DNA of 64,000 bases from Parelaphostrongylus tenuis (Eukaryota; Nematoda; Chromadorea; Rhabditida; Metastrongylidae), in assembly GCA_019055375.1 (NCBI GenBank), contig JAHQIW010005318.1, forward strand, positions 1-64,000, read 5' to 3'. Under the pieces are notes generated by a model. The model saw only the letters and a program-made list of their open reading frames with translations. It did no database searches and was not told the DNA's origin. The position numbers and the translations under genes are program-made. Positions 1 to 12,249 of the stretch are shown piece by piece; position 1 is the stretch's first letter; each line of letters opens with the position of its first letter.

Positions 1-889
1 CGTTCTTGGGAGCCGCAGCCTAGAGCGTGAGCGAAATTCGAATGTGAATGTGAGGCTGTGAAGGTGAGGTAACGGTAGTGAGTAGTGCCAACATAGAACC
101 CACATGTTAATACATTAGCTTTTTGGAAGTCATGAGGGTCCTTTCGATACTTACCGCGCGACGTCAAGTCTCACCCAGCTACTGCAATGGCGGCGTCTCC
201 TCTCGTGAGAAAGTAAGCAGACAGCCAGACATGCAGATGCCGCCTTCCTGACTGTCGCGCAAGCGACGGCGCGACACCGCCTTTCTATCAACACTGGTTC
301 TCAGGGGGTTAAGAGCGTAAATATTTATCACTTTGTTACCAGCGTTACTGTACCCTGATCAGTACGCATCTCCATTCTGGTTTACTTCAATGCGTGACAG
401 ACAGCATTCATGATTGGCCCAGTTAGAGAAGACTAACGCGATTCGAGATGAGGTGGGGATAATACAGTGGTCGTAATAAGGTCCATCACGAACACGGTAC
501 TTGATTCGACTCAGCCTCATTGGCTCACTAAGCCTTTCATATCATCGATATCGGAAAACGGCATCCCATACTCGTAAGGAAAGACTACACTTCCCGCCAT
601 CTGGGTGAAAACTTTCTAGCTCGGCTAGCCGAGGGCTATAGGGAGTACCACCTCGACCAAAATTCGACTTTATTTATAGAGAAGACAAAAATTCTTAGGC
701 TGTAGTGGAACGCGTACGTGAAAAGACCGAGTATCTTCATGCAGATCATAGATTCCAATAAACTAATTGAATATAAGCGCTGGAATCTTGTGCAATCGAT
801 GTGAAGATGGATCATTCCAATCAAATAAGTAACTAAATGAATGACTAAGTAGATAAATAAATAAAATTTTGTCGTCTATGTAGGTACTA
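1..889. other. No gene seen; contains unclassified repeat R at about 120-310
   Basis: I see no convincing exon here. Positions of about 140-310 are the reverse complement of about 12965-13140, with shared words such as CCAGACATGCAGATG, so this is a dispersed repeat of unknown class. Confidence 0.5.
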
Positions 890-1125
890 TGGGGCGCCGT
901 GGACGAGTTGATGTGACGGTCGTCGCGGAGCGCGCGGGCTAATCCCCGCCCCCAACACCATCCTGCAGTCAAACGAACGCCTTATGGAACGCCACAGCCA
1001 GGCTATCCTCGAGACTGCAGGAAGACGCGCTCAGCCAGTACTTTACGACGTCTAAAAGCGAATCAAATGCTAAGAGTGCTGGGATCCGCACAAAAAAAGC
1101 ACCGTGAAGGCGGATCAATAAATTG
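890..1125 (+). mobile_element. tRNA-derived SINE, family 2
   Basis: The unit shares long words with copies near 13.6, 55.9 and 60.2 kb, for example GGAACGCCACAGCCAGGCTA and CTATCCTCGAGACTGCA. The head resembles a tRNA-Ser-type A box (clearer in the 60.2-kb copy, GACCGAGTGGTT). The tail ends in an A-rich run before GGCGGATCAATAAA. The class is inferred from box-like motifs and multicopy structure. Confidence 0.65.
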
Positions 1126-1143
1126 CTCAAAAGTGCTAAAGTA

Positions 1144-1660
1144 TCAATACCGTAGAGTGCTAGTTGAGAAAACGTTCGATTCCTTCTGATTATGTGGGAA
1201 CATATGAAGACACACCTTAGACTTAAGGGCTATAGCAAGGGTTGGCGCTAGTCGTTGATCCATCACCAGCCCTGTGATTTGGGCAAAATAGTTACCGGAC
1301 CATCTAAAGAATAAACAGTTTAGGCAGTCTTTTAGGAGAGCCATAACATGCCGGATGGTGAAACCATACATGTTTGTGGTAATCTCGTGCTCTGTTAGAA
1401 GCTCGAAAATGGGACTTCTGGTAAGCAAATTTGATAATTATTACTCTACCACCATGACTTAAGAAACGACCTATTATGATCCAGTAGAATATTAGAATGA
1501 TATAACCATTGCAGTACGGACTCATTCCAGTTCCAGTTCACGTTTGAGGAAATTACCATTCGCTTACAATGAGCCGACATTGTCCTCAAATGGCAGACAT
1601 CCATGCTAGCGATCCTCTTTTTCGAGATCCTATAATTATCGCTCAATGCTCAAGAAGGAA
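1144..1660 (-). mobile_element. Penelope-like element fragment, reverse transcriptase part (PLE1)
   Basis: The minus frame at 1144-1428 encodes NYFAQITGLVMDQRLAPTLA, which fits the FxQxxGxxMG-type RT motif of Penelope-like elements. The normally conserved MG is MD here, as in the other copies of the window. The upstream part (1446-1646) matches the same element. The GIY-YIG part is absent, so this is a truncated, dead copy. Confidence 0.75.
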
Positions 1661-3160
1661 ACAACGGATCATTTCCGTTATCCACACCCTGCTTCATCAC
1701 ATTGGGAAATGCGTTCTTATTTAGAGTTTTGACAATTACTCAGCTGCTTAAATCTCGTAAATATCAAGAGTGTAGTTGATTTTATAGAAAGAATTCTTCA
1801 CCGCGCTGTAGCAAAAACACAACAAAATTATGTTCCACATTTGAGCGACTTTTGCCGGTTAGAATTTTTTATTGATCTTAGTAATTAATCAGTAGCTTGC
1901 ACCTCAATTATATTGATGTCACATTTGGTTTCTAAAGAAAAAACTTTATGCTACGCTGTATTAGCTAAAATAAGATTAAGTTCCACACTCGACGCGCATT
2001 TGTTATCGGCTAGGGTTTTCAGTGGCTGTAGTATCGATCACGCAGCGCAATTCACATGAGGCATGCGATTATAATAGCTGAATTTGGGATTCTTCGCCAC
2101 TTTGTAGGAACTCTTGATTAGATGTAGATTCTGATATTTTAGGATTGTCTTTACACATTTATATGCTTGTGGAGAAAAGGCTTAGACTGCTCAAGCGTGA
2201 GTCTAAGCTTGTTGGCGAATTTTTTGGCACCATAAAACCAAAATGAAATGCGTAGCCCTACAAAACGATTAAACAAACCTTATGTACACTTATCTTCAGA
2301 TTCATCTAAACATATGCAATTGAATAATACTGAAGTTCTAAGAACACGGTAGTTCAGCGTCAATAATGCAAAATTCCATCCACATTCGGGAGCAGAGGAT
2401 GCATGCAGAATGCGAAACCAAATTTCCGCCTTGCATTTACAGCGCGACAAAAAGTACTCCTCAAAAATCAAGTACACTATAGAATTGGTCAAAATTTGTG
2501 TAATCGAATATTTATTGAGAGCCTCTAAGGGAATAGCTCTGCCGGCAAAAAAGGTTTGAAGAAATTGAATCTGCTTCCTCTCCATTATTAAGCGCCTTTT
2601 CGAATCTTCAGAAAAAGCTCACTTTGGGACTTGTTTTTTACGATTAACTAATTGTTCAATAGCTCAAATTGAAAGAATTTTAAAGGTTAATTCCAACTTC
2701 AAAAAGGTCTTGCCATTGTACTGGAAGAGCAAAACTAATGAATTGTTTCTCATTCAAAGAGTTCTCGTTGATCAAAGCATATCTTCCGGAGTTTCAGTAA
2801 CCAATCCATAGAACAAGTCTCAGGGATTTCAAAATTTATTTTGTTTTCAAAATGGACTGCGCATTACACTGTGACAGCCACAAGAAGATTGTGTTTCGCA
2901 AATTGAATCACTTCTATTATCCACTCCTCACTTTGACACCTTGGAAACAACGTATTTTCGATAGTCTTAATGTTCAAATAATCAATCATAGAAATTTTAA
3001 TGATGCATTTTATCTTTAAAAAGGCTTTTTCACTGTGCTGAAAGAGCAGGAATAAATTTTTGTTTCTCACTAAAAGGCATCTCGTTCACTAAGCTTTTCA
3101 TTTGAAATCTATATGATTATTCGATACATTGGATCTTAGAAATTCAAATCATCTTTTCGA
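1660..3160. repeat. Left copy of a large inverted dispersed repeat
   Basis: This block matches the reverse complement of about 23.6-25.5 kb. Examples are the segment around 2280-2580 against 24100-24480 and 1960-2160 against 24600-24800. It lies beside PLE1, as its partner lies beside PLE3, so it probably belongs to a longer PLE-containing unit. No intact coding sequence is visible. Confidence 0.7.
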
Positions 3161-4850
3161 TGCTTTGCGTGGCTTCACTGTCGTTTATGCTTGGTCCTAC
3201 AATAGAGCTTTAACCATCGTTCGATAGTTTAAAGGTGTAGATCCTGAAAAATATTTTGCTTTTTCCGAACAGATTTTTTGGGACGCCGTAGACAGAGATG
3301 GCATTTCGCGCTCTGTGTGAGCGGCCCATGTCTTGAACATCGCTGTGGGTGTACTAATAATTGTGTAGTGAAATTAGTGCGCTGGAGACAATTGATGATC
3401 ACAAAGAGTGATGTGCTACCTAAGGCCTTCTATAGGAGTTTTCTTTTGCAAAAGGAATGCCCAGGTGTCTCAGAAATTCCCATTTTTCTATAAAAGGTAA
3501 TTATCGCATTTCCAAATCCTACTTCTTGTTTTTTGACGAAAGGTAGTAGTGTAAAACGGAAACATATTTTCTGCAATGTATAACTTTTACGAGCAGCTAT
3601 TGTGATGTAATCTTTAGTACACAGTCGGAACAAGCTTTCATAAAACCCACAACCACCAATTTATAAAGTACTGTTTGAAGAAATTGAGCACTTCACCCAA
3701 ATTTTCCAAATTTTCCTCTAATGTTGTTAATCTTTTGCTCAACATATGCCTAAGATATTTAATCAACAAGCAATATTTTATACAACAAGCATCGATCATT
3801 AGCAATCTGCCCTAAATATCAGTGCCGGCCAACATTTACCCGCGCTGCATAGTATTTTGCTTGTGACATTCAATTTATGCGTTCTATAAGAACAAACATG
3901 AAATCCTAATATAATCAGTTCTTTAGTCCACCATTGTCTACGTTATTATACATCATGGTTTTCCGACCTAACTTATACAAAATGTCGGATGCCAAAACGC
4001 CTAAGAACACATCTCCAGTGAGCAGTATTGGAACAAGGTAGACAAACGTACTGCTTAAATAGACTGCACTTCGTGCTTACTCGTTTAGCTTTGTTTCGAG
4101 CAAAAGCAGTATTAAGGCGTATTACTAATTTTCTATAACATCGAACACAGCGTTCATGACGTGGTAAAGTGACCTCAAAAAAACGTTTGGGTGTCGGCTG
4201 TAGAGCGATATTAGCTGCGCCTTCTGCTGCGATGGTCAGAACGGTCCCAAAAGACAGATGAAGCTACAATAATTTTCCACTAGCGGTAGTTTCTCAATAC
4301 TCATTTGCATGCACAAAGCTACGAGCCTTCATACCTTCCACTCCTTCTTCCTTCGTTCTTCCTTTCTTTCTCCATATAATTGCCTTGTCTAGAATATGCA
4401 ATGCCTAGTATATCTAGTAGCTAAGTGAAGTCATCATAATTTATGAACTTGATACAGCAGAAATCCACCGCACTGTCGAGGTACTAGGCTATGATTGTTA
4501 TAAAAGAATAGATCTCTACACCTAAACTATGAATGAAACTTGAATTTACTGAAACCATGATGAAATGGGAAGCCTGCTTTAGTTACCACTTCTCCTGAAC
4601 TCATTTGACACCTCTTGCACAATCTATTCTATAATCCATAAGTTTCTATCTTATTCGTTTAAATCAACGATAATTTATTAGAAAAGAACAAATCTGTGCT
4701 CTAAAGATTTAGTTATTGTAAGAATTATCGATGACCTTGCATCACATGCACTGTGCAACAGCTTTTTTTTGCACGCTATGCATTTTTTCGATTTTCAGTG
4801 ACTAATATAAATCCTGAGTGTCGCTTACAGTGAAATATATATGAAAAATG
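3160..4850. repeat. Dispersed repeat pieces (3160-3262 and 4480-4850)
   Basis: Both pieces match the continuous stretch 39495-39970, for example ATCGTTCGATAGTT and GAATTATCGATGACCT. Here they are separated by about 1.2 kb. Either that 1.2 kb was inserted here or it was lost at 39.6 kb. In 3262-4480 I see only weak ORFs (3278-3493 plus, 3430-3633 minus). Confidence 0.6.
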
Positions 4851-5067
4851 ATTAATTTGTATCATTTTTCTCTGTAGTACTTATTACGATTATCAAAATG
4901 TCAACATCACTGTGATTGCAAAGTATAAGAGAGTTTTTCCTTAACATAAAAGTTTTGTGTATACGAGTGTGTAGAGAAAATCTTAAGTTATCAAAGTTCT
5001 GCAAAGAACCCCAGACTTATATCCAAAACAATGAATAAATGCTAATCAAATACCAAAATTCGCGCAC

Positions 5068-5404
5068 CTGGGCTGCGATTTGTACCGCGCATGGCGATTG
5101 CAACTGATGGTTCTGAAAAGGTTCATGATATTCATGCTGCTCGGAATCGCTGTCAGCATGAATTGTGGCCTTTTTTCCAACACGTTGTAAAAAAAAACCG
5201 CAATGCAGCGAGGTTGAATTAATCTGATGATCAGAATTACGTACTATCCACCACAGTTTGCGTTTCCATTTTGATTGGGAACGGTAGAGAAGGCCGGTAC
5301 TTGCAGCATCGACTGAACTCAAAAAATCGTGTATTATCTGATATAGTTGCTTAGCGCCACCCTTACTCATATTCAAATAGAAATTTGGAAGAGAGTGGAT
5401 GAAA
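5068..5404 (-). CDS. Candidate internal exon, unknown protein
   Basis: The minus strand stays open for 112 codons between an acceptor after ATTTCCATCTTTAAG (ends 5405) and a donor CAG/GTGCGC at 5068/5067. Frame entry uses one leading base and exit is phase 0. The translation is mixed basic and acidic, with a segment near KWKRKLWWIV and an acidic stretch DSDSEQHEYHE. No domain is recognised and no flanking exon was found. Length and splice signals favour an exon over a chance ORF, but this is not certain. Confidence 0.4.
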
Positions 5405-6377
5405 CTTAAAGATGGAAATAAAGATGACAAAAACAGGAGAACTTATATCTAATCCAACGAGGATGTTGCTTTGTAATTGACTATGGTAATTTTGCACTCA
5501 GTGGACTTGTAAACGACTTAGATTGCAAGTCAATTCTATCTTCTTTATCTGAACTGTACATTGATGGTAGAATTATAAGTCTCCATGTCATCAGAATTAT
5601 CAGATTGAAATTGTGACCTTATTATACATCCATACTTTATAAATCAGGTCTATATTTTTGTGCATATCGAAAACTTTGTATGTGGCGCGGTTAGTTGAGA
5701 AAGCAGGTTTTCGAAAAAGATTTCGTTGTGTGGATCACACCTGAACCGTATCGAAGATCATATAAATCTGTCGGAATATCACCCGTCTTTATTTCTAAGT
5801 AAAATAGCACTCTCGCTGGATTAAATGATAAGTCCTCCCATTTTCGTCGTTTTTACCGCTTATTTCTATCTTTTGGTCTCAGCTGCGCTTTTCTAGATCT
5901 TCTATCATAGATAACCATCGAGAGGAAGTCTGATCTGTAGAGCCAAGTTGACGATTCGGAAAAAAACAGACTACCTTTACCATTTCCATAGAGATCATAA
6001 TGAGTTCGATTTTCGCGAAAACTTAAGTCGTAATGGGCAACATTTACTGGTCAGCGGTCATTTTACCCTCACCGCACTACTGTTTTTTCTGAAACATACT
6101 GGAAAAGATGGCAACAACTCTAGCTGACAAGGATTTCAAGATAAGCATTAGTGTGGTCTTATGACAGCTACTGATCCAAATTTGATTTAGAAGAATGTCC
6201 ATTTGTGATGTTTGTCTTCAGCACCGATTACGCTTATCACGACAGTCTGGAGAATTACGGCAGTGGTTTGAGCTGAATAATGGTTCATGATAATTGTTTG
6301 CAGATATTTCAACTGTTTACTAGCTAAAAAGTTGTTAAACCCAAATTGTTTGTCAGAGATAATCACATGCTGATGGA

Positions 6378-6617
6378 TTAGCTGTTTAATCTAGCCGAAC
6401 TTATTGTGGATAATTCAATAGATAATCTGTCGCACAGGACTACCATATGTGTCTTAATCACGATGACATAACAATATATGCACATAGCACCGTCGTGTGT
6501 CTGATAGCTCATCGAAATCTCAGAAACAGCATGAAACGTAACCAATTTGTCCAAAACGGCGAAAATGTCGTACACGCCCAGAGGTGGAGGAACGGAATGA
6601 GGGGGATCAGCCGACAA
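6378..6617 (-). CDS. Weak ORF, possible exon fragment
   Basis: About 79 codons are open on the minus strand (PLGVYDIFAVLDKLVTFHAV region) next to the foldback element that starts near 6655. A pyrimidine-rich tract precedes it, but I see no clear acceptor or donor. It may be chance. Confidence 0.15.
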   Translation of the reverse strand: MSADPPHSVPPPLGVYDIFAVLDKLVTFHAVSEISMSYQTHDGAMCIYCYVIVIKTHMVVLCDRLSIELSTISSARLNS

Positions 6618-6654
6618 GAGTTTTCATCAATGCCCTTTTCTTAGCTGTACTTTT

Positions 6655-7165
6655 TCTGGTAATCATTATTTGAGCCACGCATGTCAGTTGTCTGTCATTG
6701 AGGGCTGACTTATAGAGCCCGATACACGTGTTTCGATCTTGCGATCTCGTCAGTCGGGCAGTTGCCCTCTCTCGTCTTTTGCTAATCTCTGTGGGTGCTC
6801 CAGTCCCCACAATAAGAGTTAAGAAAACTACTCGAAACAAAAGATATGATATATTGAATATACTAGCCACGAGCATTCGAGTGTACAACACTCTGTGTTT
6901 GGTGAGTTTTTTACTGGACATAGAGTGTAAATCGTACGTCGTCGCTAACTCTTATTGTGGGGACTGGAGCACCCACAGAGATTAGCAAAAGACGAGAAAG
7001 GGCAACTGCTAGACTGACGAGATCGCAAGATCGAAACACGCGATCGAGCTCTATAAGTCAGCCCTCATTGACAGACCACTGACATGCGTGGCTCAAATAA
7101 CTGATTACCAGGCATATTGAATTTTGAGCTGTGGTCTTAAGAAAACACTCGAAACAAAAGATATG
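6655..7165. mobile_element. Foldback MITE, family FB1, full palindromic copy
   Basis: The arms are long inverted repeats. The left arm carries GAGCCACGCATGTCAG, GGGCTGACTTATAGAGCCCG and GTGGGTGCTCCAGTCCCCAC, and the right arm (about 6940-7165) repeats them in reverse. The right flank adds GAGCTGTGGTCTTAAGAAAAC, which also borders the copies at 38.65, 41.7 and 47.0 kb and so belongs to the end of the family. No transposase is encoded. Confidence 0.8.
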
Positions 7166-8007
7166 TACTATTTTCTACCGTAACTTTAGATCATACATAG
7201 TGGACACTGCATCAATTGTCGGATCTTATATTCTATTCTCTACAGCTAAGAGTTTGTTCAGAAAGAAAGAATATTTCGCGATTTAACAATGCGAGGCTTT
7301 TGAAGGAGGCTTCTTAGTTGGTTGTTGCAGCTAAGAGAACATTGAGCTTTACACTAGGCACGCACCGGACGCCGCATGTGAATTGCGCTGCGCGACCGAC
7401 ACGGCACCGAGTACGGAGTTCAGTGATTTTTCGCTGTAACAACACATTACAACGTCCTTCTCAAAAACCAAGCTCATCATTGAGATTGCTGAGATTTGTG
7501 CTATCGAATGGCTATTGAAAATTTGAATGGAAACCTCTGTCTAGTGAAAGGTGCATGAGCGTGAAAGATATTGGTACTTGTGTCTCAAGCGGTGGCACAA
7601 TTTAAGACACTCTCATTCGCTGGACAGGCAATTTTTATTGGAGTATTTGCAATTATTCGAAAGCTTAAATCTCAGTCTACATTCAAATTTTGCTGATTTT
7701 TCGAAACACCCTTTTATAAACCTGTAGCATCCAGAAAAGGAATTTATTTCTCACTCGCATTTCGCCTTTATTTTTCACCACAATTATAAATCGCTAGAAG
7801 CACGAAAAGCATGTCAGCGTGTATAGAATTGTATGTTGTGCCAAAATCACGCTTTTTTATTCGCTGTCGACGCGGTAAAAAAAAACATCAATAAAATGAC
7901 AATGGCATCAAAACTAATCCAACCACGCCATCAAATAATCGCACCTACCTACATTCTGAGTTGTGAAAGATGTCAGGAGACAAATGCATAAATAATGTTG
8001 CAAAACA

Positions 8008-8265
8008 GGAGCGCATGTGGCGCAGTGGTAGAGGTGCTCTGAGTCACACACGAGGTCAATGGACAATCTCGCGCTCATGGCTCACCAAGCCATCGCATCC
8101 CTCCGGAGTCTCTAAATTGCTACTAGACTGGTCTCAGACTTGTCTGAGACGATAAGCGACTCTGACTTGATGCAATGGAAAGCTACTGTGAGCCACTGTA
8201 AAGTCCAGAAACGCATTTAATCCCTCAAAAGAAGTTAAAAATTGAAGGCGAATGGATGGTGCATT
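8008..8265 (+). mobile_element. tRNA-derived SINE, family 1
   Basis: The head contains an A-box-like GTGGCGCAGTGGTAGAGGTG and a damaged B-box region, followed by the family body (CTCACCAAGCCATC, CTGAGACGATAAGC) and the tail GGTGCATTTCCAAGGGATTAAT. At least 14 other copies occur in the window. Confidence 0.8.
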
Positions 8266-8482
8266 TCCAAGGGATTAATCAACGAAGAGAAATTCATCCT
8301 TCAGCTTTAATACAAAGCAACCGGCTTTTGTGAGATTACGTGGTACTAAAAAGTAAACGAGGGCGGAGTATATCCAGAAAAGCTATGGCCAAACATCTTA
8401 CATGGTAAGACGAGTTAAGTGCGCGCTTGATTGCTGTGTAATGTCCGTGCTTACACACGACATTACCATAATGTCGGCTTAG

Positions 8483-8588
8483 AACAACCATTACAACTAG
8501 TAAAGTTCATTCCATTACCACTCGCTGACCGACGTCGGTCGAAGCGAGCGACGCCTGTCGACGTGAGGCAACGCCTTTCTGATAATCG
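8483..8588 (+). CDS. Candidate internal exon (gene F region), unknown protein
   Basis: The exon follows an acceptor ending CGGCTTAG and stops at a strong donor AATCG/GTGAGTAC. It has two leading bases, 34 codons and two trailing bases (phase 1 to 2). The translation is proline- and arginine-rich (PLPLADRRRSKRATPVDVRQ). It is the nearest upstream coding candidate to the exon group at 10.76-12.65 kb, but the phase does not join directly to 10758, so a further exon would be needed. The antisense frame is also open, which lowers confidence. Confidence 0.35.
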
Positions 8589-9019
8589 GTGAGTACTTAT
8601 AAAGCTTAGCTTGGTAGTGGTAGTAGCACGCCTCAACGGTATGGATGATACGTGGGCTCGATTCCCGCCTAAGGCCTTGTTTTTGCTCACCACTCAATTC
8701 TTTGAGGTATATGCTTCTGAAGTATTGTTGTCAAAACTAACGTAAAAGATTTGAAGTGAGTGATATGGTTTGCAATCAAATTGCAGCTTTTTTTTTCTTT
8801 AGCAGTGCAGAAGATGGCCATACTTTTTCCTCCAGAAAAGGCTAAACATGCCCAGTGATGAGGCTAATTGCGTCACATCACAGTGACGATCACTCACTCA
8901 GCCAAAGTGGCCCCTGAAAGAGGTGACGTAAGAATTTATTTATGTGTATTATTCCTTTCTCTTTCCGAAAGTTCTGCTTCAATGTGGTTCATCTACGGAC
9001 CATTTATGTTACTTATTCC

Positions 9020-9540
9020 TCAACAGTAAGCTATTTTTGCACATTTGAATGGCGTGTATCAGGTGAACAATTACGACTCCGCTTTATTTTTTGCTGTAAT
9101 ACTAGTAAAACGAAAGATATGCAGTTTTTTGGAAGTGCATCAAAAACCGTTTTTATTTGCATGTTTTTCATATCAGGGTTTTTATAGGACTTTCACAATG
9201 ACGCCTTTTGTATCCAAAAAGCGCCATTTTCGAAAACATTACTTTGCAGATTTACCAGCCAAAATGACTGAAATTGCTTGATTGTGATATCTTCCAGTTG
9301 CGCATTTCCTTGCAAAAATTTTGATATACAACTTAGTCACACCTTAATTTAATTTGATTTTGGTATACAGCTTATGTAGCTGTGGGGGAACAAATCAATT
9401 TTCTACTCATGCACGAATGGCGCTTAGGGAAAATGCTAGTGAAGCGGCGCACAAGATCAACTGCCTGGGCTCCACGTTAATTTTGCGCGCGGCGAGCGCA
9501 ACTCGTTACGATGACAATGTGGTAGTTTTCCAATGAAATT
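9020..9540 (+). mobile_element. Mariner relic, 5' end and N-terminal HTH remnant
   Basis: Across a frameshift near 9415-9425 the plus strand encodes LMHEW then ENASEAAHKIN. This matches the start of mariner transposases, where an EF/EW-LG-N-A-EAAR-IN segment lies in the DNA-binding domain. The leading region is shared with copies at 15.1-16.1, 44.7 and 53.4 kb. The catalytic core is missing, so it is non-autonomous. Confidence 0.65.
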
Positions 9541-10335
9541 TGGATTCCTATCATCACTAAAGGGAGCTGAATCATCAGTAACAGAGAGAATACGACAAAT
9601 GAGACTGAAATAAGACTATATTTGGTCTGAATATGTCAAAGCAACCATAAGGCAATGAATTGTTCTTCAAAAGTGACGCTACACATTGCAATGCGATGCG
9701 ATTTCTGCGATAATTCACGAAAATTTTTTCGGAGTTAGTAATCTTTAGAAGTTGGAGCTTCTTTGAAGTTGCGAAAAGACTGCTCTATTGTCATATGGGT
9801 AAAAATATTTTATAGATCCACTCGTAGTCTACATCGCTGCAACCTGAAAATTCGGTCACTGCTATTCTTTAAACAACATAATATTGTGTAGGAAACCCAA
9901 AGACTTTTAAGAAAATTATATTTTTAACTTTTGTGAAACGATTTCATGCTCTCTTATCTAATTTTATCCACATTCCGCTCACGTTTATCATTCATATCCT
10001 ATATCAAGAGCAATCACCTCTGTTCATTGCTAAGAATAGGCGTCAATAACCGATGATCAATATAATGTCGTTAAATGATAAATTATGATGACAAAATTTG
10101 TACTCCCGACAGAAACAATACTAGATAATCTTCCCATTTTGGTATAATCTTATGACATATTCCTCAAAATCATCATTGTGATGGTAAATTACAAGACAAT
10201 GGATAGTTTGCACAGAAAGTATTGCACACCGCATGCCATGCCACTAAACTCTCCCCAAATTTCCCATCATTAGTGTACCTTAGGAGTTGGAGCCTTTATA
10301 GAAAACAGAAACTCCTTTTTCTATCCCTTGAAAAC
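9540..10335 (+). repeat. Composite repeat, copy A (upstream part)
   Basis: This segment is collinear with 16145-16818, continued at 20176 beyond the RTE insertion. Its last part also matches 20375-20565. Shared words include GTGACGCTACACATTGC and GCACACCGCATGCCATGCCA. In all three copies it runs directly into a family 1 SINE at the same junction. No ORF is conserved. Confidence 0.75.
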
Positions 10336-10610
10336 AGCTTATATGTCGCAGTGGTTAGAGGTGGTCTGAGTCGTACACAAGGTCGATGGTTCGATCTCAC
10401 GCTCAGGATTCAGCAAGTCATCCGTCCTTCACGAGTCGGTGAAATAGTATCAGGTAGGTCCCCAACTTATCTGGGAGGATAAGCGACGATGACTCGATAC
10501 AACGGAGGCCACCGCGAATCATTGTAAAGGCCAGATACGCATTCAGTCATCTCAAACGAAGTTTAAAATTGAAGACGAATGCATCGAGCATGCCTCAGGG
10601 ACTGATCAAC
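10335..10610 (+). mobile_element. tRNA-derived SINE, family 1, 3' part of composite copy A
   Basis: It shows the A-box-like CGCAGTGGTTAGAGGTGG and the B-box-like GGTTCGATCTC, then the family body and tail ending at GGGACTGATCAACGCCGAG. Unlike free copies it starts at a fixed junction (CCTTGAAAACAGC) shared with 20.27 and 20.56 kb. Confidence 0.8.
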
Positions 10611-10757
10611 GCCGAGAGTTTTGTTTCTTATTCTTTATCCTTTGAAAACTATAAGTTTTTTTATCATCTTGTATATCGCTATGAACATTGTTTTTGAAAG
10701 CAGCATTTGCCATTGGACAAGAGTGCTGATTCAGGCATTCTATGCATCCCTTTTTAG

Positions 10758-11378
10758 TTGATTGGTCTCAAGACGAACTATAGCACTTTGTCGTGTTCAA
10801 GCTCTTCAAATAAATTCAATAGAACTATCTATAACCGTTTGCGTGGTAGCATACTTGTAAACAATGTCAAAGGGGAGATCGATGATGAGTCTGATGAAAG
10901 CGTGAAAGACAATATATTTGTCACAGATCTGAGTCAAGTAAAGCTCTCTCACCCAAAACCCTGTCCTTTGATGACGATAAACAGGTGTTAGAAGCGACCT
11001 AATGCTTACATGCAAAAAGCTGACCAGCTTTCAAGAGCTGTGCTTGACCAATCACTGTGAGCTGATTGGAGGGCAGGCCAACATTTGTGAAATAGAACAT
11101 AGCTGAATGGAAAAAGACTATAGACTAGTGCTGTAAAAGAGAGTATAAACATTGTAAGTAGAGGGTTTTTAGAATGTTCCTGATCAGTGTGACTACCCAA
11201 CTTTCTGACCGTTCAATAAATGCCGTTAACAGAATGTTCATGACATGAAAGATATGTGAGAGATTTTGGTGACGAAAATGCAGAAAACGAGCTCCTTAGA
11301 CTTGCGTCCGCGAAATCTTTGAGACTAAGAGCAGATGTAGCTAAAGTGCTCCGCCTTCCCAGATACGTGGCTTTTTGA
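10758..11378 (+). CDS. Gene F: three-exon coding chain, unknown protein
   Basis: Exon e1 (10758-10937) follows the strong acceptor CATCCCTTTTTAG and ends at TCAA/GTAAAG, phase 0. Exon e2 (10995-11056) encodes RPNAYMQKADQLSRAVLDQS and ends at CACT/GTGAGC, phase 2. Exon e3 (11252-11378) enters in phase 2 and runs to TGA, with an AATAAA signal at 11415-11420. Exon e1 is serine-rich then acidic (DDESDESVKDN); e2 and e3 are helical, with e3 rich in Leu, Ala and Asp (ENELLRLASAKSLRLRADVA). If e1 is read on past 10937, a TAG lies between e1 and e2 in the same frame; the 57-nt intron removes it. The e3 acceptor (CATGAAAG) is weak. I do not recognise the family. The start lies upstream. Confidence 0.55.
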
Positions 11379-11579
11379 AAATTAGAAATCTTTGTGACAT
11401 GGGTATTCCTTTTTAATAAAAATTGGCCCATACACCTCTTTCCAGTAACATTTAATCTATTCGTGCCGGGGTACCAGGCTGAGAGTACAAAATCCATTTC
11501 ATAAGATTGAACAAAGCTCGCGGTGGAGTTGATACAACGCACTCCTAGAGCAAAAAAATAAGAAGGATAAATCTCCTGG

Positions 11580-11845
11580 CGTTAAAGAATCTTTTAGAGA
11601 TGCGCCATGCAATCATCTTCAAATTATGTTCTCGTTTATGCTGATTGAATGCATATCTGGGTCTTGGCTATGACTCGCGATGGCCTACCGAGATATTGAG
11701 TCAGTGCTACTTATCCCATCAGATAAGTTTTGAAATCCGATCCCGAAGGAACGGAGAACTTAGTGAGTCATGAGCGCGAGATCAAACCAGAGGCCTCGTG
11801 TGCGACGCAAAACACCTTAAACCACTGCGCCACATCCACTCTTGA
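11580..11845 (-). mobile_element. tRNA-derived SINE, family 1
   Basis: This is an antisense copy between gene F exons: the tail is at left (GATGCGCCATGCAATC) and the A-box complement at right (CCACTGCGCCACATC). Confidence 0.8.
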
Positions 11846-11907
11846 GCACAAATTCACTTTTTCTTTTTGTTAGCAAAACTTTCTATCAAGATCTCCTAAC
11901 CATTTAG

Positions 11908-12043
11908 GTTCAGTAGTAAATTTTCCACTTTTCGAGCTGTTGAAGAAGTGCTGAGAGCTAATGAAAAAGCTCTGCTGAGTGATAAAAGAATGAAAGTACG
12001 AACACATTTCATACAGTGCGACTGCATTCCACTCAGACCATAG
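11908..12043 (+). CDS. Gene F: alternative or further exon e4
   Basis: After the acceptor CTCCTAACCATTTAG the plus frame encodes FSTFRAVEEVLRANEKALLS and runs to TAG, with one leading base (phase 2 entry). AATAAA follows at 12065-12070. A donor-like GTACGA at 11996 gives only a 21-nt gap to the next AG, too short for an intron, so I read it through. It joins in frame to e2. It may be an alternative last exon or an internal exon with an unseen donor. Confidence 0.5.
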
Positions 12044-12134
12044 AGAATAGTCGACTTTTTGAGAAATAAATACAGTCTTCCCACTATGAATACGTTTTCG
12101 TGCACCTCTGTAAAATTCAATTTAATTAGTTTAG

Positions 12135-12249
12135 GGTATTACTACATAACATCAAAATTACTTCCACTGTGAAGTTTAAAAAATGGACTGAGGTTGCAAA
12201 ACGTTATATTTTTCGGTTAGAAAAACGTAGTGTGAAGGTGGAAACATAA
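12135..12249 (+). CDS. Gene F: alternative or further exon e5
   Basis: The acceptor TTAATTAGTTTAG is followed by one base and 38 codons ending in TAA. The product is strongly basic (KFKKWTEVAKRYIFRLEKRS). It again enters in phase 2, so it also fits e2. A weak phase-2 donor CG/GTTAGA lies inside it. Function unknown. Confidence 0.4.

Noticed and set aside
3278..3330. WDAVDRDGISRS, slightly like the DRD-SG region of proteasome beta subunits
   Set aside because: The match is about ten residues, followed by a stop, with no good acceptor; too weak to call.
7318..7518. Arg-rich plus ORF with TLGTHRTPH, resembling the PLE TPLGTHR tail
   Set aside because: Only a short word matches and the rest does not align; not called as a PLE copy.
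8600..8690. Possible tRNA gene (GGCTCGATTCCCGCC B-box-like)
   Set aside because: No 7-bp acceptor stem or anticodon arm pairs; more likely a decayed SINE head.
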